A program made the translations under genes and the position numbers. A stretch of 25,711 nucleotides of DNA from RYN-431 sp036388295 (GTDB lineage: Bacteria; Planctomycetota; Phycisphaerae; Tepidisphaerales; Tepidisphaeraceae). The notes under the pieces are model-generated. The model was not told the DNA's origin. It was given only the letters and a program-made list of their open reading frames with translations, and did no database searches. Positions 1-7,139 of this stretch are shown piece by piece (the stretch's first letter is position 1; each line of letters starts with the position of its first letter). The stretch is from NCBI GenBank assembly GCA_036388295.1, contig DASVSC010000027.1, positions 1-25,711 of the forward strand, written 5' to 3'.

Positions 1-127
1 GGCCACGACGGAAGCCGCGTCGCCTTGTGTTCGCATCCACCGGCACCCAGCAATCGGGCACAGGCCTGCGGCTGTCGCCGCGCGTCAATCCATTCGGGCA
101 GCAGCGTAGCCGCCAGCCACAAATCAC
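1..127. other. Window edge, no gene confidently assigned
   Basis: The minus strand is open from a possible TTG at 122 to the window edge, without an ATG and without a convincing ribosome binding site. The plus strand is also open in one frame up to a stop at 155-157. The geometry would allow a divergent gene, for example a regulator of the operon that starts at 194, but the roughly 40 residues visible match no family I recognise. I leave it unassigned. Confidence 0.2.
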
Positions 128-166
128 TTGACTTGCACGCCGAATTAGTTTATACTTAAACTAATT
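128..166 (+). promoter_or_regulatory. Sigma-70 promoter overlapped by a perfect dyad (operator-like)
   Basis: TTGACT (128-133) and TATACT (151-156) are separated by exactly 17 bp, close to the sigma-70 consensus. A perfect inverted repeat, AATTAGTTTA (143-152) and TAAACTAATT (157-166) with a 4-bp centre, covers the -10 box. This is where a repressor would block RNA polymerase. The dyad has the size and AT-rich character of MarR-family operators; MhqR, a MarR protein, controls the homologous mhq genes in Bacillus. The predicted transcript starts near 163 and opens with a small hairpin (CGGGCG-TTT-CGCCCG, 171-185) just ahead of the start codon at 194. The regulator gene is not identified in the window. 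Confidence 0.75.
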
Positions 167-193
167 AGAACGGGCGTTTCGCCCGAGGGCACT

Positions 194-1156
194 ATGCAAC
201 TTCATGGCTTTCATCATCTGACCGCCGTCACCGCTGACGTGCGAACGAATCACGAGGTCTACACCCGCTCGCTCGGCCTGCGGCTGGTGAAGAAGACCGT
301 CAACCAGGACGACACCTCGGCGTACCACCTGTTCTACGCCGACGGCCTGGCCTCGCCCGGCACCGATATCACGTTCTTCGACTGGCCCGTGCTGCCCGAA
401 AAGCGTGGCACCGGCAGCATCGTGCGCACCGGCTTTCGCGTGAGCGACGCCGCGGCGTTGGACTACTGGCACAAGCGGCTGAAAGAGCTTCGGCACGTGC
501 CCGACGCCATCGTCGAACGCGACGGCCGCTCTACGCTGGACTTCGAAGACCGGGAGGGACAGCGCCTCAGCCTCGTCGTCGACCCGACCGCCGGCTCCGG
601 AAATCCGTGGGCCGGCAGCCCCGTGCCGGCCGAGCACCAGATCCGCGGGCTCGGCCCGATCACGCTCAGCGTCGCCAACCTGGAGCCGACGGCGAAGGTG
701 CTGACGGACCTGATGAACATGCGCGACGTGCGCCAATACACCGGCCCCGCCACCGACGGCAGCAAGAAAGCTACGGCCGAGGTGCACGTGTTCGAAATGG
801 GCGAGGGCGGCCCGGCCGCCGAACTGCACGTGGCCGTCGAGCCGAACCTGCCTCGGGCCCGGCAGGGTGCGGGCGGTGTGCACCATGTGGCGTTTCGGCT
901 CAAGACGTACGAAGAATACGACGCCTGGGCCGAACGGCTGCGCGCGTTCGGTGTGGCCAGCAGCGGCCCGGTCGATCGATTCTACTTCCGTAGTCTCTAC
1001 TTCCGTGAGCCGAACGGCATTCTGTTCGAACTGGCAACGGACGGCCCCGGCTTCGCCGCCGACGAGCCGATGGACGCACTCGGCCAGCGCCTGTCGCTGC
1101 CGCCCTTTCTGGAAGAACGCCGCGCGGCCATCGAAGCGGGATTGAAGCCGCTGTAA
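194..1156 (+). CDS. VOC-family ring-cleaving dioxygenase (MhqO/MhqA-like)
   Basis: A 320-residue protein with two tandem vicinal-oxygen-chelate modules, the usual length and architecture of the MhqO/MhqA glyoxalase-dioxygenase family. The N-terminal GFHHLT motif (His8), GVHHVAF (His230/231) and ILFELATDGPGF (Glu279) carry the expected metal ligands. Family members are Fe(II)-dependent extradiol-type enzymes linked to removal of hydroquinones and catechols; the actual substrate cannot be read from the sequence. The ATG at 194 is preceded by GAGGG (185-189) and lies about 30 nt downstream of the predicted transcription start. The next gene encodes an alpha/beta-hydrolase, the same pairing as MhqO with MhqD in Bacillus, which supports a role in quinone or electrophile stress. 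Family assignment is firm, physiological role inferred. Confidence 0.88.
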   Translation: MQLHGFHHLTAVTADVRTNHEVYTRSLGLRLVKKTVNQDDTSAYHLFYADGLASPGTDITFFDWPVLPEKRGTGSIVRTGFRVSDAAALDYWHKRLKELRHVPDAIVERDGRSTLDFEDREGQRLSLVVDPTAGSGNPWAGSPVPAEHQIRGLGPITLSVANLEPTAKVLTDLMNMRDVRQYTGPATDGSKKATAEVHVFEMGEGGPAAELHVAVEPNLPRARQGAGGVHHVAFRLKTYEEYDAWAERLRAFGVASSGPVDRFYFRSLYFREPNGILFELATDGPGFAADEPMDALGQRLSLPPFLEERRAAIEAGLKPL

Positions 1157-1170
1157 TCGAACGGTGGATG

Positions 1171-1240
1171 GGCCACAGATGCACGCAGATAATAGGAAAT
1201 GTCTTCTCTTATCTGCGTTCATCTGCGTGCATCTGCGGCC
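1171..1240. repeat. Intergenic dyad of CGCAGAT-type tandem units (copy 1)
   Basis: The left arm (1171-1192, GGCCACAGAT then GCACGCAGATAA) is nearly the reverse complement of the right arm (1209-1240, ending CATCTGCGGCC). Arms are built of imperfect 10-bp units containing CGCAGAT; the right arm has one extra unit. The centre is a short unrelated AT-rich stretch. Two further copies lie at 6177-6284 and 8112-8198. It sits between the dioxygenase and the hydrolase genes. Confidence 0.85.
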
Positions 1241-1284
1241 ACTTTCCCTCTGCTCGAACTCGCCAACTTTCGAGAGAAATCACA

Positions 1285-1935
1285 ATGCTGACTAACATTG
1301 ATCCTCATGCAAAACAGCCGTTACGAACGGCCGGCCCGTCGCCGGAGACGGCCGCCGCGACCGTTATCATGATCCACGGACGTGGCGCCTCAGCCGACAG
1401 CATTCTGTCGCTGCACGCTGCACTCGGCCTGCCCACGTTGGCCGCCGTTGCCCCGCAGGCGGCGGGCGGGACGTGGTACCCACATTCGTTTCTCGCCCCG
1501 CTGGCCTACAACCAGCCGTACCTCGACTCGGCACTGCGCCGGATTGAAAGCGTCGTCGTCGAGCTGATCGGCCGAGGCGTGCCGGCGAGCCGAATCGCTC
1601 TGCTGGGCTTCTCCCAAGGCGCGTGCCTGACCAGCGAGTTCGTCGCCCGCCATCCGCGCCGCTACGGTGCGGCAATGGCCCTCACCGGCGGCCTGATCGG
1701 CCCGGCCGGCACGACGCATGACTACAAAGGTGACCTCGCCGGCACGCCCGTCTTTCTCGGCAGCGGCGACCCGGACCCGCACGTCCCGTTCGAACGAGTG
1801 CGCGAGACGGAGGCGGTGCTGAAACGCATGGGCGCGACCAGTGACATCCGCCGCTACCCCGGCCGCCCGCACACGATCAGCCAGGACGAAATGGACGCAT
1901 GCCGAACCCTATTGGCGTATTTAACGGCCAGTTAG
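1285..1935 (+). CDS. Alpha/beta-hydrolase, phospholipase/carboxylesterase family (MhqD-like)
   Basis: A 216-residue serine hydrolase of the phospholipase/carboxylesterase (Abhydrolase_2) family. The oxyanion region is IMIHGRGAS (about 28-36), the nucleophile elbow is GFSQG (Ser110), and the remaining catalytic residues are Asp164 in DPHVP and His196 in GRPHTIS. There is no signal peptide, so it is cytoplasmic. An in-frame upstream ATG at 1168 would add 39 residues translated from the dyad repeat; the ATG at 1285 is preferred because it has GAGAG (1272-1276) at good spacing and starts where family similarity begins. It probably shares the promoter at 128-166 with the dioxygenase gene. In Bacillus the corresponding hydrolase MhqD is co-induced with MhqO by quinones; the substrate here is unknown. 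Confidence 0.87.
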   Translation: MLTNIDPHAKQPLRTAGPSPETAAATVIMIHGRGASADSILSLHAALGLPTLAAVAPQAAGGTWYPHSFLAPLAYNQPYLDSALRRIESVVVELIGRGVPASRIALLGFSQGACLTSEFVARHPRRYGAAMALTGGLIGPAGTTHDYKGDLAGTPVFLGSGDPDPHVPFERVRETEAVLKRMGATSDIRRYPGRPHTISQDEMDACRTLLAYLTAS

Positions 1936-1956
1936 ATTTTTCATATACAACTTGAT

Positions 1957-1996
1957 AATCGAAGCCGCCCGGGCCATTCGCCGGGCGGTTTCGATT
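1957..1996 (+). terminator. Long GC-rich hairpin after the hydrolase gene, terminator-like
   Basis: The arms at 1957-1972 and 1981-1996 pair over 16 bp with a single G-U wobble, closing an 8-nt loop (GCCATTCG). It starts 22 bp after the stop codon. There is no U-tract, so termination may be Rho-dependent or the hairpin may only stabilise the mRNA 3' end. Confidence 0.55.
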
Positions 1997-2068
1997 GTCA
2001 TGGATGACGCTCTCCACACGGCACGTCCACGACGCCGGTCTTTCGTGAGACGACGGCGAAAATGACCG

Positions 2069-2106
2069 AAAAATGGCTTGACGCGCCATTTTTGTTTGGA
2101 TATTGT
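2069..2106 (+). promoter_or_regulatory. Sigma-70-like promoter with a dyad centred on the -35 box
   Basis: TTGACG (2078-2083) and TATTGT (2101-2106) are 17 bp apart. The -35 hexamer is the loop of a perfect 9-bp inverted repeat, AAAAATGGC (2069-2077) and GCCATTTTT (2085-2093). It reads as an operator over the promoter of the next gene. A weak terminator is possible because the right arm is T-rich, but only three of nine pairs are G-C. Confidence 0.5.
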
Positions 2107-2196
2107 TTGGTATCGGTTCTTCGTGGGCGTCTGCCCGCGTCCGGTGCCCGGCGGTTTTGCGCCGGCGTCACACTTCACTCCGCAACGGAGTCCGTC

Positions 2197-3222
2197 ATGT
2201 CACTGGTCGAGCAAGTCCGGGGCGTCCTTTCTTCCGCCGTTACAATCGAACAAACCTGCGTCCGCCAGGCGGAGCAGATTGACGCGCTCGTGCGTCAGGT
2301 CGCGGTCTTGACGGCCGACAATGCCGCGCTGCGCGAGCGGCTGGAGGCGACACCGCCGCCGGAGCCGGACCGGGGCGAAACGCCCGACACGCAATGGGGG
2401 TTCGTGGCCAACGACACGGATACGCTCGCCGCCGTACGGGCCGGCCTTCGGCGGATGAAGTCCGACGGCGGTCAGTGGCTACGCTTGTGGCACAGTCACT
2501 TCGGCGCGTTCTCGCCGGCGACGGTCGACTTGATCGACGCCGCCGCCGGCCTGGGCGTCCGGACCATCGTCTGCGTCCAGCCGAAGGATACGGCCAGCGA
2601 ACCGCTTGGCACGCCGGACTTTACGGCCTTCGTCAACCGCAACGCCGCGGCGCTGCGGCGGGTGTATGCCGTCGAAGCCGGAAATGAATTGAACCTCGCC
2701 CAGTACCGCCCGGACGACCTCGGCGGCGGAAGCGACTGGCACAAACCGTACGTCGACCGCTGGCTGCGCCCGCTGTCGACGGCCCTGGCCGGCATTGGCG
2801 TGAAAACACTTTGCACCAGCATTACCGACACGTATCACCCCGAAAATTATGGCCTGAATTACGACGCCCTGCTCGCCGCCGGCGCTCGCGATTGCTGCGA
2901 CGGCGTGGCCCTGCACGCCTACCTTCTACCGCAATCATTGCAGATGCTGGCAACGGTTGTCGGCGACTTGAAAACCAAATGGGCCAAGCCGATTCACGTG
3001 ACCGAATGCAACGTGCACATGCAAGGCGTTTCCACCGCCCAATGGCCTGGCCGATTTGCCGCCTACTTCGACGCCCTGCGCGACAGCGGCGTGACGAGCG
3101 TGCAGTTCTACCGCGGCGTGCCGAAGACCAACGGCAAGTGGGATTGGCCCACGCTGTTCGATAAGGCGGGCGTGCCGACGGATGCATACGCCGTGCTGCT
3201 GGCGGCGGTGAAATCGCAGTAG
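2197..3222 (+). CDS. Putative glycoside hydrolase clan A-like TIM-barrel protein
   Basis: A 341-residue protein. Residues 1-50 are predicted coiled coil (heptad-like, around LVRQVAVLTADNAALRERLE), followed by a Pro-rich linker (52-62) and a TIM-barrel-like domain. The barrel shows clan GH-A landmarks: AGNE (Glu164, position of the acid/base after strand 4), DGVALHAY (His240) and VTECN (Glu270, position of the nucleophile after strand 7). It resembles GH39/GH5-type enzymes but I cannot place it in a family. No signal peptide is visible, unusual for a polysaccharide hydrolase. ATG at 2197 is chosen over an in-frame ATG at 2062 because GGAG (2187-2190) precedes it and the promoter at 2078-2106 lies downstream of 2062. 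It is monocistronic and converges on xdhC. Substrate unknown; a non-catalytic role is possible. Confidence 0.65.
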   Translation: MSLVEQVRGVLSSAVTIEQTCVRQAEQIDALVRQVAVLTADNAALRERLEATPPPEPDRGETPDTQWGFVANDTDTLAAVRAGLRRMKSDGGQWLRLWHSHFGAFSPATVDLIDAAAGLGVRTIVCVQPKDTASEPLGTPDFTAFVNRNAAALRRVYAVEAGNELNLAQYRPDDLGGGSDWHKPYVDRWLRPLSTALAGIGVKTLCTSITDTYHPENYGLNYDALLAAGARDCCDGVALHAYLLPQSLQMLATVVGDLKTKWAKPIHVTECNVHMQGVSTAQWPGRFAAYFDALRDSGVTSVQFYRGVPKTNGKWDWPTLFDKAGVPTDAYAVLLAAVKSQ

Positions 3223-3241
3223 GCGCTGCCTGGGCGTCCTG

Positions 3242-4258
3242 TTATCCAGTTCCCTCCCCCGGCGTTCCGCGGGAGGGAACCGGCCGGTCCGGCACATCCC
3301 GGTCGATCCACGTGTCCAATTCCATGCGTGACAATTTCATGGCCTCGCCCGCCTGCTTCGCTTCGCCGCGGCGGACGGCGGTCAGTTCGGCGGCAATGCT
3401 GACGGCGATTTCTTCCACCGTCACCGCGCCGATTTCCAGCCCGATCGGCGCGCGCACGTTCGCCAGCCGGTCGCGGTCGATGCCTTCGGCGGCCAGTGCG
3501 CCGAGGATCGTGCGGACCTTTCTTTTGGAGCCGATCATGCCGACGTATTTCGCACCCCTGTTGATTACGGCGCTCAGCGCCGCCGCGTCGCGATGGTGGC
3601 CGCGGGTGATGATGACTACGAATGTGTTCTCGTCGATCGGCAGCCGATTCAGTTCCAGGTCTATCGTGCCGCAGACCAAAGTCGCGCCAGGAAAACGCCT
3701 CGGCAGCAGCACGTCGGGGCGGTCATCGACGACGGTGACGGCAAAGCCCAGCGTCGCCGCCAGCGGCGCGAGTGCTCCGGCCACGTGTCCCGCGCCCGCG
3801 ATGACCAACGGCGGCGCGGGCTCGATCGTTTCGCGAAAGCCGATGCCCGGGATCATCACCGTCGCCGGCCGGTTCGCGCGAAGGTCGTCGGCCAGCACGG
3901 CGAACCGTGCGGCGTCGCCCTGCCCGGCCAGCAGTTCCACGTGCACGTCCAGAATGCCGCCGCACCACATGCCGTCGTCCCAGCCGTGGTCGTGGTCCAG
4001 GCGAAAGCTCATCGGCGGCGCGGCCGCGGGAAGCGGCGTGGCGTCCTCGTCGCTCAGCAGCATACGCATCGCCCGCTGGCGCACTTCCGCTTCGACGCAC
4101 CCGCCACCGAGCGTGCCGAGGATTTCGCCCGCGGCGGTGACGATCATCCGTGCCCCACGCTGCTGCGGCGTGCTGCCGCGCGCGTCGATCACGGTGCACA
4201 GCGCCACGCGTTCGCCGGCGGCGCAGCGGCGGGAGATTTCGTCGAAAAGGTCCAGCAT
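3242..4258 (-). CDS. xdhC: XdhC/CoxI-family molybdenum-cofactor chaperone
   Basis: A 338-residue XdhC-type protein. The N-terminal XdhC/CoxI domain has RGSTPQQRGARM and LGTLGGGCVEAEV (about 27-59, Cys54). The C-terminal Rossmann domain has GAGHVAG (155-161), VVDDRPD, MIGSKRK (241-247) and PIGLEIGAVTVEEIAVSI. Known XdhC proteins bind molybdenum cofactor, promote its sulfuration and hand it to xanthine dehydrogenase, so it should serve the XdhA/XdhB pair at 12776-16590. It is transcribed divergently from adenine deaminase. The minus frame stays open far upstream, but homology begins at the ATG at 4258. A TATACT is present on the minus strand at 4337-4332, without a good -35. The last residues, VPSRGTPGEGTG, are encoded by an intergenic repeat (3249-3280) and are not part of the family fold. 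Confidence 0.92.
   Translation of the reverse strand: MLDLFDEISRRCAAGERVALCTVIDARGSTPQQRGARMIVTAAGEILGTLGGGCVEAEVRQRAMRMLLSDEDATPLPAAAPPMSFRLDHDHGWDDGMWCGGILDVHVELLAGQGDAARFAVLADDLRANRPATVMIPGIGFRETIEPAPPLVIAGAGHVAGALAPLAATLGFAVTVVDDRPDVLLPRRFPGATLVCGTIDLELNRLPIDENTFVVIITRGHHRDAAALSAVINRGAKYVGMIGSKRKVRTILGALAAEGIDRDRLANVRAPIGLEIGAVTVEEIAVSIAAELTAVRRGEAKQAGEAMKLSRMELDTWIDRDVPDRPVPSRGTPGEGTG
3249..3280 (-). repeat. CCCTCTCCC-type hairpin element inside the xdhC 3' end
   Basis: GTTCCCTCCC (3249-3258) and GGGAGGGAAC (3271-3280) form a perfect 10-bp stem. The sequence belongs to the same family as the elements at 12451-12490, 12640-12690, 16545-16596 and 16654-16710. It supplies the final codons of xdhC on the minus strand, and also lies 27 bp after the convergent GH-like gene, where it could act at both 3' ends. 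Confidence 0.8.
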
Positions 4259-4303
4259 ATTGGGTAGCCGTATGGCTTCTGGTTCACTCTCATGTGAGCA
4301 CAA

Positions 4304-4316
4304 GGGAGAGGGAACC
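4304..4316. repeat. Half element of the CCCTCTCCC family in the xdhC leader
   Basis: GGGAGAGGGAACC is exactly one arm of the hairpin family described for 12640-12690, without a partner arm nearby. It lies in the 5' leader of xdhC, between its start codon and the divergent promoter region, and looks like the remnant of a decayed copy. Confidence 0.5.
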
Positions 4317-4370
4317 GCAGGCAAACGCGCGAGTATACCGCGGCATTCGCGGACTGGCGTTTCATTTTTC

Positions 4371-4398
4371 TGGACACGCACTGCGAACGGTGTATATT
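4371..4398 (+). promoter_or_regulatory. Sigma-70-like promoter of the purine-degradation cluster
   Basis: TGGACA (4371-4376) and TATATT (4393-4398) are 16 bp apart, upstream of adenine deaminase at 4460. The predicted transcript has a leader of about 55 nt. I see no dyad typical of a PurR- or TetR-type operator here. Confidence 0.6.
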
Positions 4399-4459
4399 CA
4401 CCCGTTGCGCGTCCGCCCGGCACCAACCAACCGCCCTGGCGACTTTGCCGACTGCCCGA

Positions 4460-6169
4460 ATGATCGATCGCTCCCGTCTTCTCTCCGTCGCGCGCGGCGA
4501 TACGCCTGCCGACCTGGTGCTGCGTCACGCGCGCGTCGTTAACGTCTTTTCCGGCGAGATCGAAGCGGGCGATATTGCCGTCGTCGACGGCCTGATCGCG
4601 GGCGTCGGCGACGGCTATGCCGGCCGGGAGGAAGTTGACCTCGGCGGCGCGTACGTCGCGCCCGGCCTGATCGACGCGCACGTGCACATCGAAAGTTCGC
4701 TCTGCACGCCGGCCCAGTTCGCGCGGGCCGTCGTACCGCGCGGCGTGACCAGCGTGGTGACCGACCCGCACGAAATCGCCAACGTCTGCGGCACCAGCGG
4801 CGTGCAGTACATGATCGACGCCAGCCGCGGCCTGCCGCTGAGCGTGTTCGTGATGGCCCCCAGTTGCGTGCCCGCCACGCCGTTGGGCACCGCCGGCGCG
4901 GCGCTCGATGCGGCCGAACTGACGGCCATGGCGGCCGACGTGCACGGCCTGGCGGAGGTGATGAATTTCCCCGGCGTGATCGGGGCCGACGCGGACGTGC
5001 TGGCGAAAATCGCCGCTTACGCCGGCCGGCCGATCGACGGGCATTGCCCCGGCGTCACCGGCCGCGCGCTCAACGCGTACGCCGCCGCGGGCATCGGGTC
5101 GGACCACGAATCGATCACGCCGGCCGAGGCCAAAGAGAAGCTGTCGCGCGGGCTGTACCTGCTGATCCGCGAAGCGACGAATGCCCGGAACCTGCACGCC
5201 CTGCTGCCGTTGGTGACGGCGAAGACGAACCGAAGAATCTGCTTCTGCACCGACGACCGCGTGCCGGCCGACCTGCTGACCAGCGGCGGCATCGACCACA
5301 TGGTGCGCGAGGCGATCGCATTCGGCATCGACCCGGTCGACGCCTTCCGTCTGGCGACGCTGAACCCCTCCGAATGGTTCGGCCTGAGCGACCGCGGCGC
5401 GATCGCGCCGGGCCGGCGGGCGGATTTGATGGTCTTCGACGATCTGCGTGCGCCACGGGCGACGGCGGTCTACGTCGGTGGACGGCGCGTCGTGGAAGCG
5501 GGTCGAACGTCGCTCGACGTCACGGCGGAAGCCGCCGTTCCCGTGCCGGCCGCCGGGCAGGTCAGCGTCTCCATTGACGACAACACCTTCCGCATTCCCG
5601 CCACCAGCACCCGCGTGCGCGTGATTGGCGCGATCGAAGGCCAACTTGTCACCGAACCGCGGGTGGCCACACTGCCGGCCGTCGATGGCGCGCTTCGGGC
5701 CGACATCGCACAGGACATTCTGAAAATGGCCGTGCTGGAACGGCACCGCGGCACGGGCAATGTCGGCCGGGGCTTCATCAGCGGGTTCGGCCTGAGGCGC
5801 GGGGCCATTGCCGGCACGGTGGCGCACGATCATCATAACCTGATCGTCATCGGCGCGGACGACGCGAGCATGGCCGTGGCCGCCCGGCACGTGGCGACGC
5901 TCGGCGGCGGCCTGTGCGTGGTCGACGGCGATCGCGTGGTGGCGGATTTGCCGTTGCCCGTGGCGGGCCTGATGAGCGATCAGCCGATCGAAGCCGTGCG
6001 AACCGCGTACGATGCATTATTGAAAGCAGCCGCCGCACTGGGCGCGACGGCCGCCGACCCGTTCATGGCGATGAGCTTCATGGCCCTGGAAGTGATCCCG
6101 TCGCTGAAGCTCACCGACCGCGGGCTGATCGACGTGACACGGTTCGAGATCGTAAGCTTGTACGTTTGA
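4460..6169 (+). CDS. ade: Adenine deaminase
   Basis: A 569-residue amidohydrolase-superfamily enzyme that converts adenine to hypoxanthine and ammonia, feeding the xanthine dehydrogenase downstream. Length and motifs match the Ade (YicP) family: PGLIDAHVHIESS (His74 and His76 as metal ligands), VVTDPHEIANVCG (His104, Glu105), DGHCPGVTG, GSDHES and CTDDR, then a separate C-terminal domain with GNVGRGFISGFGL and VAHDHHNLIVIGAD, typical of Ade and absent from other deaminases. The frame allows a TTG at 4445, but the ATG at 4460 fits the usual family N-terminus. No clear Shine-Dalgarno is seen. It is the first gene of the plus-strand purine set and has its own promoter at 4371-4398. Function is well supported by family conservation. 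Confidence 0.92.
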   Translation: MIDRSRLLSVARGDTPADLVLRHARVVNVFSGEIEAGDIAVVDGLIAGVGDGYAGREEVDLGGAYVAPGLIDAHVHIESSLCTPAQFARAVVPRGVTSVVTDPHEIANVCGTSGVQYMIDASRGLPLSVFVMAPSCVPATPLGTAGAALDAAELTAMAADVHGLAEVMNFPGVIGADADVLAKIAAYAGRPIDGHCPGVTGRALNAYAAAGIGSDHESITPAEAKEKLSRGLYLLIREATNARNLHALLPLVTAKTNRRICFCTDDRVPADLLTSGGIDHMVREAIAFGIDPVDAFRLATLNPSEWFGLSDRGAIAPGRRADLMVFDDLRAPRATAVYVGGRRVVEAGRTSLDVTAEAAVPVPAAGQVSVSIDDNTFRIPATSTRVRVIGAIEGQLVTEPRVATLPAVDGALRADIAQDILKMAVLERHRGTGNVGRGFISGFGLRRGAIAGTVAHDHHNLIVIGADDASMAVAARHVATLGGGLCVVDGDRVVADLPLPVAGLMSDQPIEAVRTAYDALLKAAAALGATAADPFMAMSFMALEVIPSLKLTDRGLIDVTRFEIVSLYV

Positions 6170-6176
6170 AGAAAGG

Positions 6177-6284
6177 GCCGCAGATGAACGCAGATACACG
6201 CAGATAAAAAGAACGAAGCCGGAACACCGGCGCCTCATTTTCCGTTCTTTTTCTTATCTGCGTTCATCCGCGTTCATCTGCGGC
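6177..6284. repeat. Intergenic dyad of CGCAGAT-type tandem units (copy 2)
   Basis: The left arm (6177-6215) begins GCCGCAGATGAACGCAGAT and ends AAAGAACG; the right arm (6243-6284) is its imperfect reverse complement, 3 nt longer. The central loop carries its own small hairpin, GCCGG-AACA-CCGGC (6218-6231). It fills the spacer between adenine deaminase and the ureidoglycine aminohydrolase and ends 8 nt before that start codon. Confidence 0.88.
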
Positions 6285-6292
6285 TAAACCGA

Positions 6293-7048
6293 ATGCGACC
6301 GCACCACCAACTCGTTCACAGCCGCACGCGGGTCACGCCGCGCTACGCCCTGCTCCCGCTGGAAGGCTATCCGTTTTCGCGCCTGCCGAGTTGGCCGGAC
6401 GCGCAGGCCCGCGTGTTGGCGTCGCCGGCGATCGGGGCGGGGTTCGTGCAGTACCTGATCGACCTGCCCGCCGGCGGTCATGGCGAGTTCGCGGCCGACG
6501 ACCGGACCGAAACGTTCTTCTACGTCATCAGCGGCAACGGCACGTTTCTGGACCGCGGCGACATCAAGATGGCGTACACCGCCGGCCATTTCGGCCTGAC
6601 GCCGCCGGGGCGCGCGTCGCACTTCGTTGCCGATACGGCGACGCGTGTCCTGATCCACCGCCAGCTGTTCCGCCCCGCCGTCGGCATCGAACCGTTCACC
6701 GGCCTGTACGGGCATGAAAGCGATGTGGCCGCCACCGCCTGGGCCGACACCGACAAAATCCAGTTGCGGACGCTGATTCCCGACGAACTGCAATACGATT
6801 TAGCCGTCAACATCTTCGCCTTCACGCCCGGCTTCGGGTTGCCGATCGTGGAGACGCACGTGATGGAACACGGCGCGCTGATTCTGCAGGGCAAAGGCCT
6901 GTATCGCCTCGGCGACGACTGGATGGAAGTGGAAAAAGACGACTTCCTCTGGATGGGCCCGTTCTGCCCGCAAAGTTTTTACGCCACCGGCGACGGACCG
7001 GCGAAGTACATCTATACCAAAGACGTGAATCGAGAAATTGTGCTTTAA
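6293..7048 (+). CDS. allE: (S)-ureidoglycine aminohydrolase
   Basis: A 251-residue bicupin that releases ammonia from (S)-ureidoglycine, giving (S)-ureidoglycolate, the step after allantoate amidohydrolase. The C-terminal cupin has ETHVMEHGALILQGKGLYRL followed by the CPQSFYATG segment. Glu187, His189, His193 and Gln227 reproduce the spacing (+2, +4, +34) of the Mn(II) ligands known in the plant enzyme, which is strong evidence for this activity rather than a generic cupin. The N-terminal cupin (about 45-125) lacks an equivalent site, as in the family. The ATG at 6293 has no Shine-Dalgarno: the leader is TAAACCGA directly after the repeat at 6177-6284. The next gene is the KARI-like oxidoreductase, and the enzyme that makes its substrate is at 8208-9428. 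Confidence 0.93.
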   Translation: MRPHHQLVHSRTRVTPRYALLPLEGYPFSRLPSWPDAQARVLASPAIGAGFVQYLIDLPAGGHGEFAADDRTETFFYVISGNGTFLDRGDIKMAYTAGHFGLTPPGRASHFVADTATRVLIHRQLFRPAVGIEPFTGLYGHESDVAATAWADTDKIQLRTLIPDELQYDLAVNIFAFTPGFGLPIVETHVMEHGALILQGKGLYRLGDDWMEVEKDDFLWMGPFCPQSFYATGDGPAKYIYTKDVNREIVL

Positions 7049-7053
7049 GGAGA

Positions 7054-7131
7054 GTGGGCAGTAGGCAGTGAGCAGTGGGCAGAGAAGAAGACGTCTTTCA
7101 TTTCTGCCCACTGCCCACTGCCCACTGCCAC
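7054..7131. repeat. Intergenic dyad of AGTGGGC-type heptamers
   Basis: The left arm is four imperfect 7-bp units (AGTGGGC, AGTAGGC, AGTGAGC, AGTGGGC) and the right arm is built of the complementary units (GCCCACT and close variants), ending CTGCCAC at 7131. A short unrelated segment separates the arms. The element fills the whole spacer and ends 8 nt before the start codon of the KARI-like gene. Confidence 0.85.
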
Positions 7132-7139
7132 CTGAAACC

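Noticed and set aside
1168..1284. N-terminal extension of the alpha/beta-hydrolase
   Set aside because: It would be a translation of the CGCAGAT dyad; the ATG at 1285 has a Shine-Dalgarno and matches the family start.
3242..5890. An 882-codon minus-strand open frame spanning xdhC and most of adenine deaminase
   Set aside because: Only its last 338 codons have homology (XdhC). The rest is the antisense of a well-conserved adenine deaminase gene, open only because of high GC.
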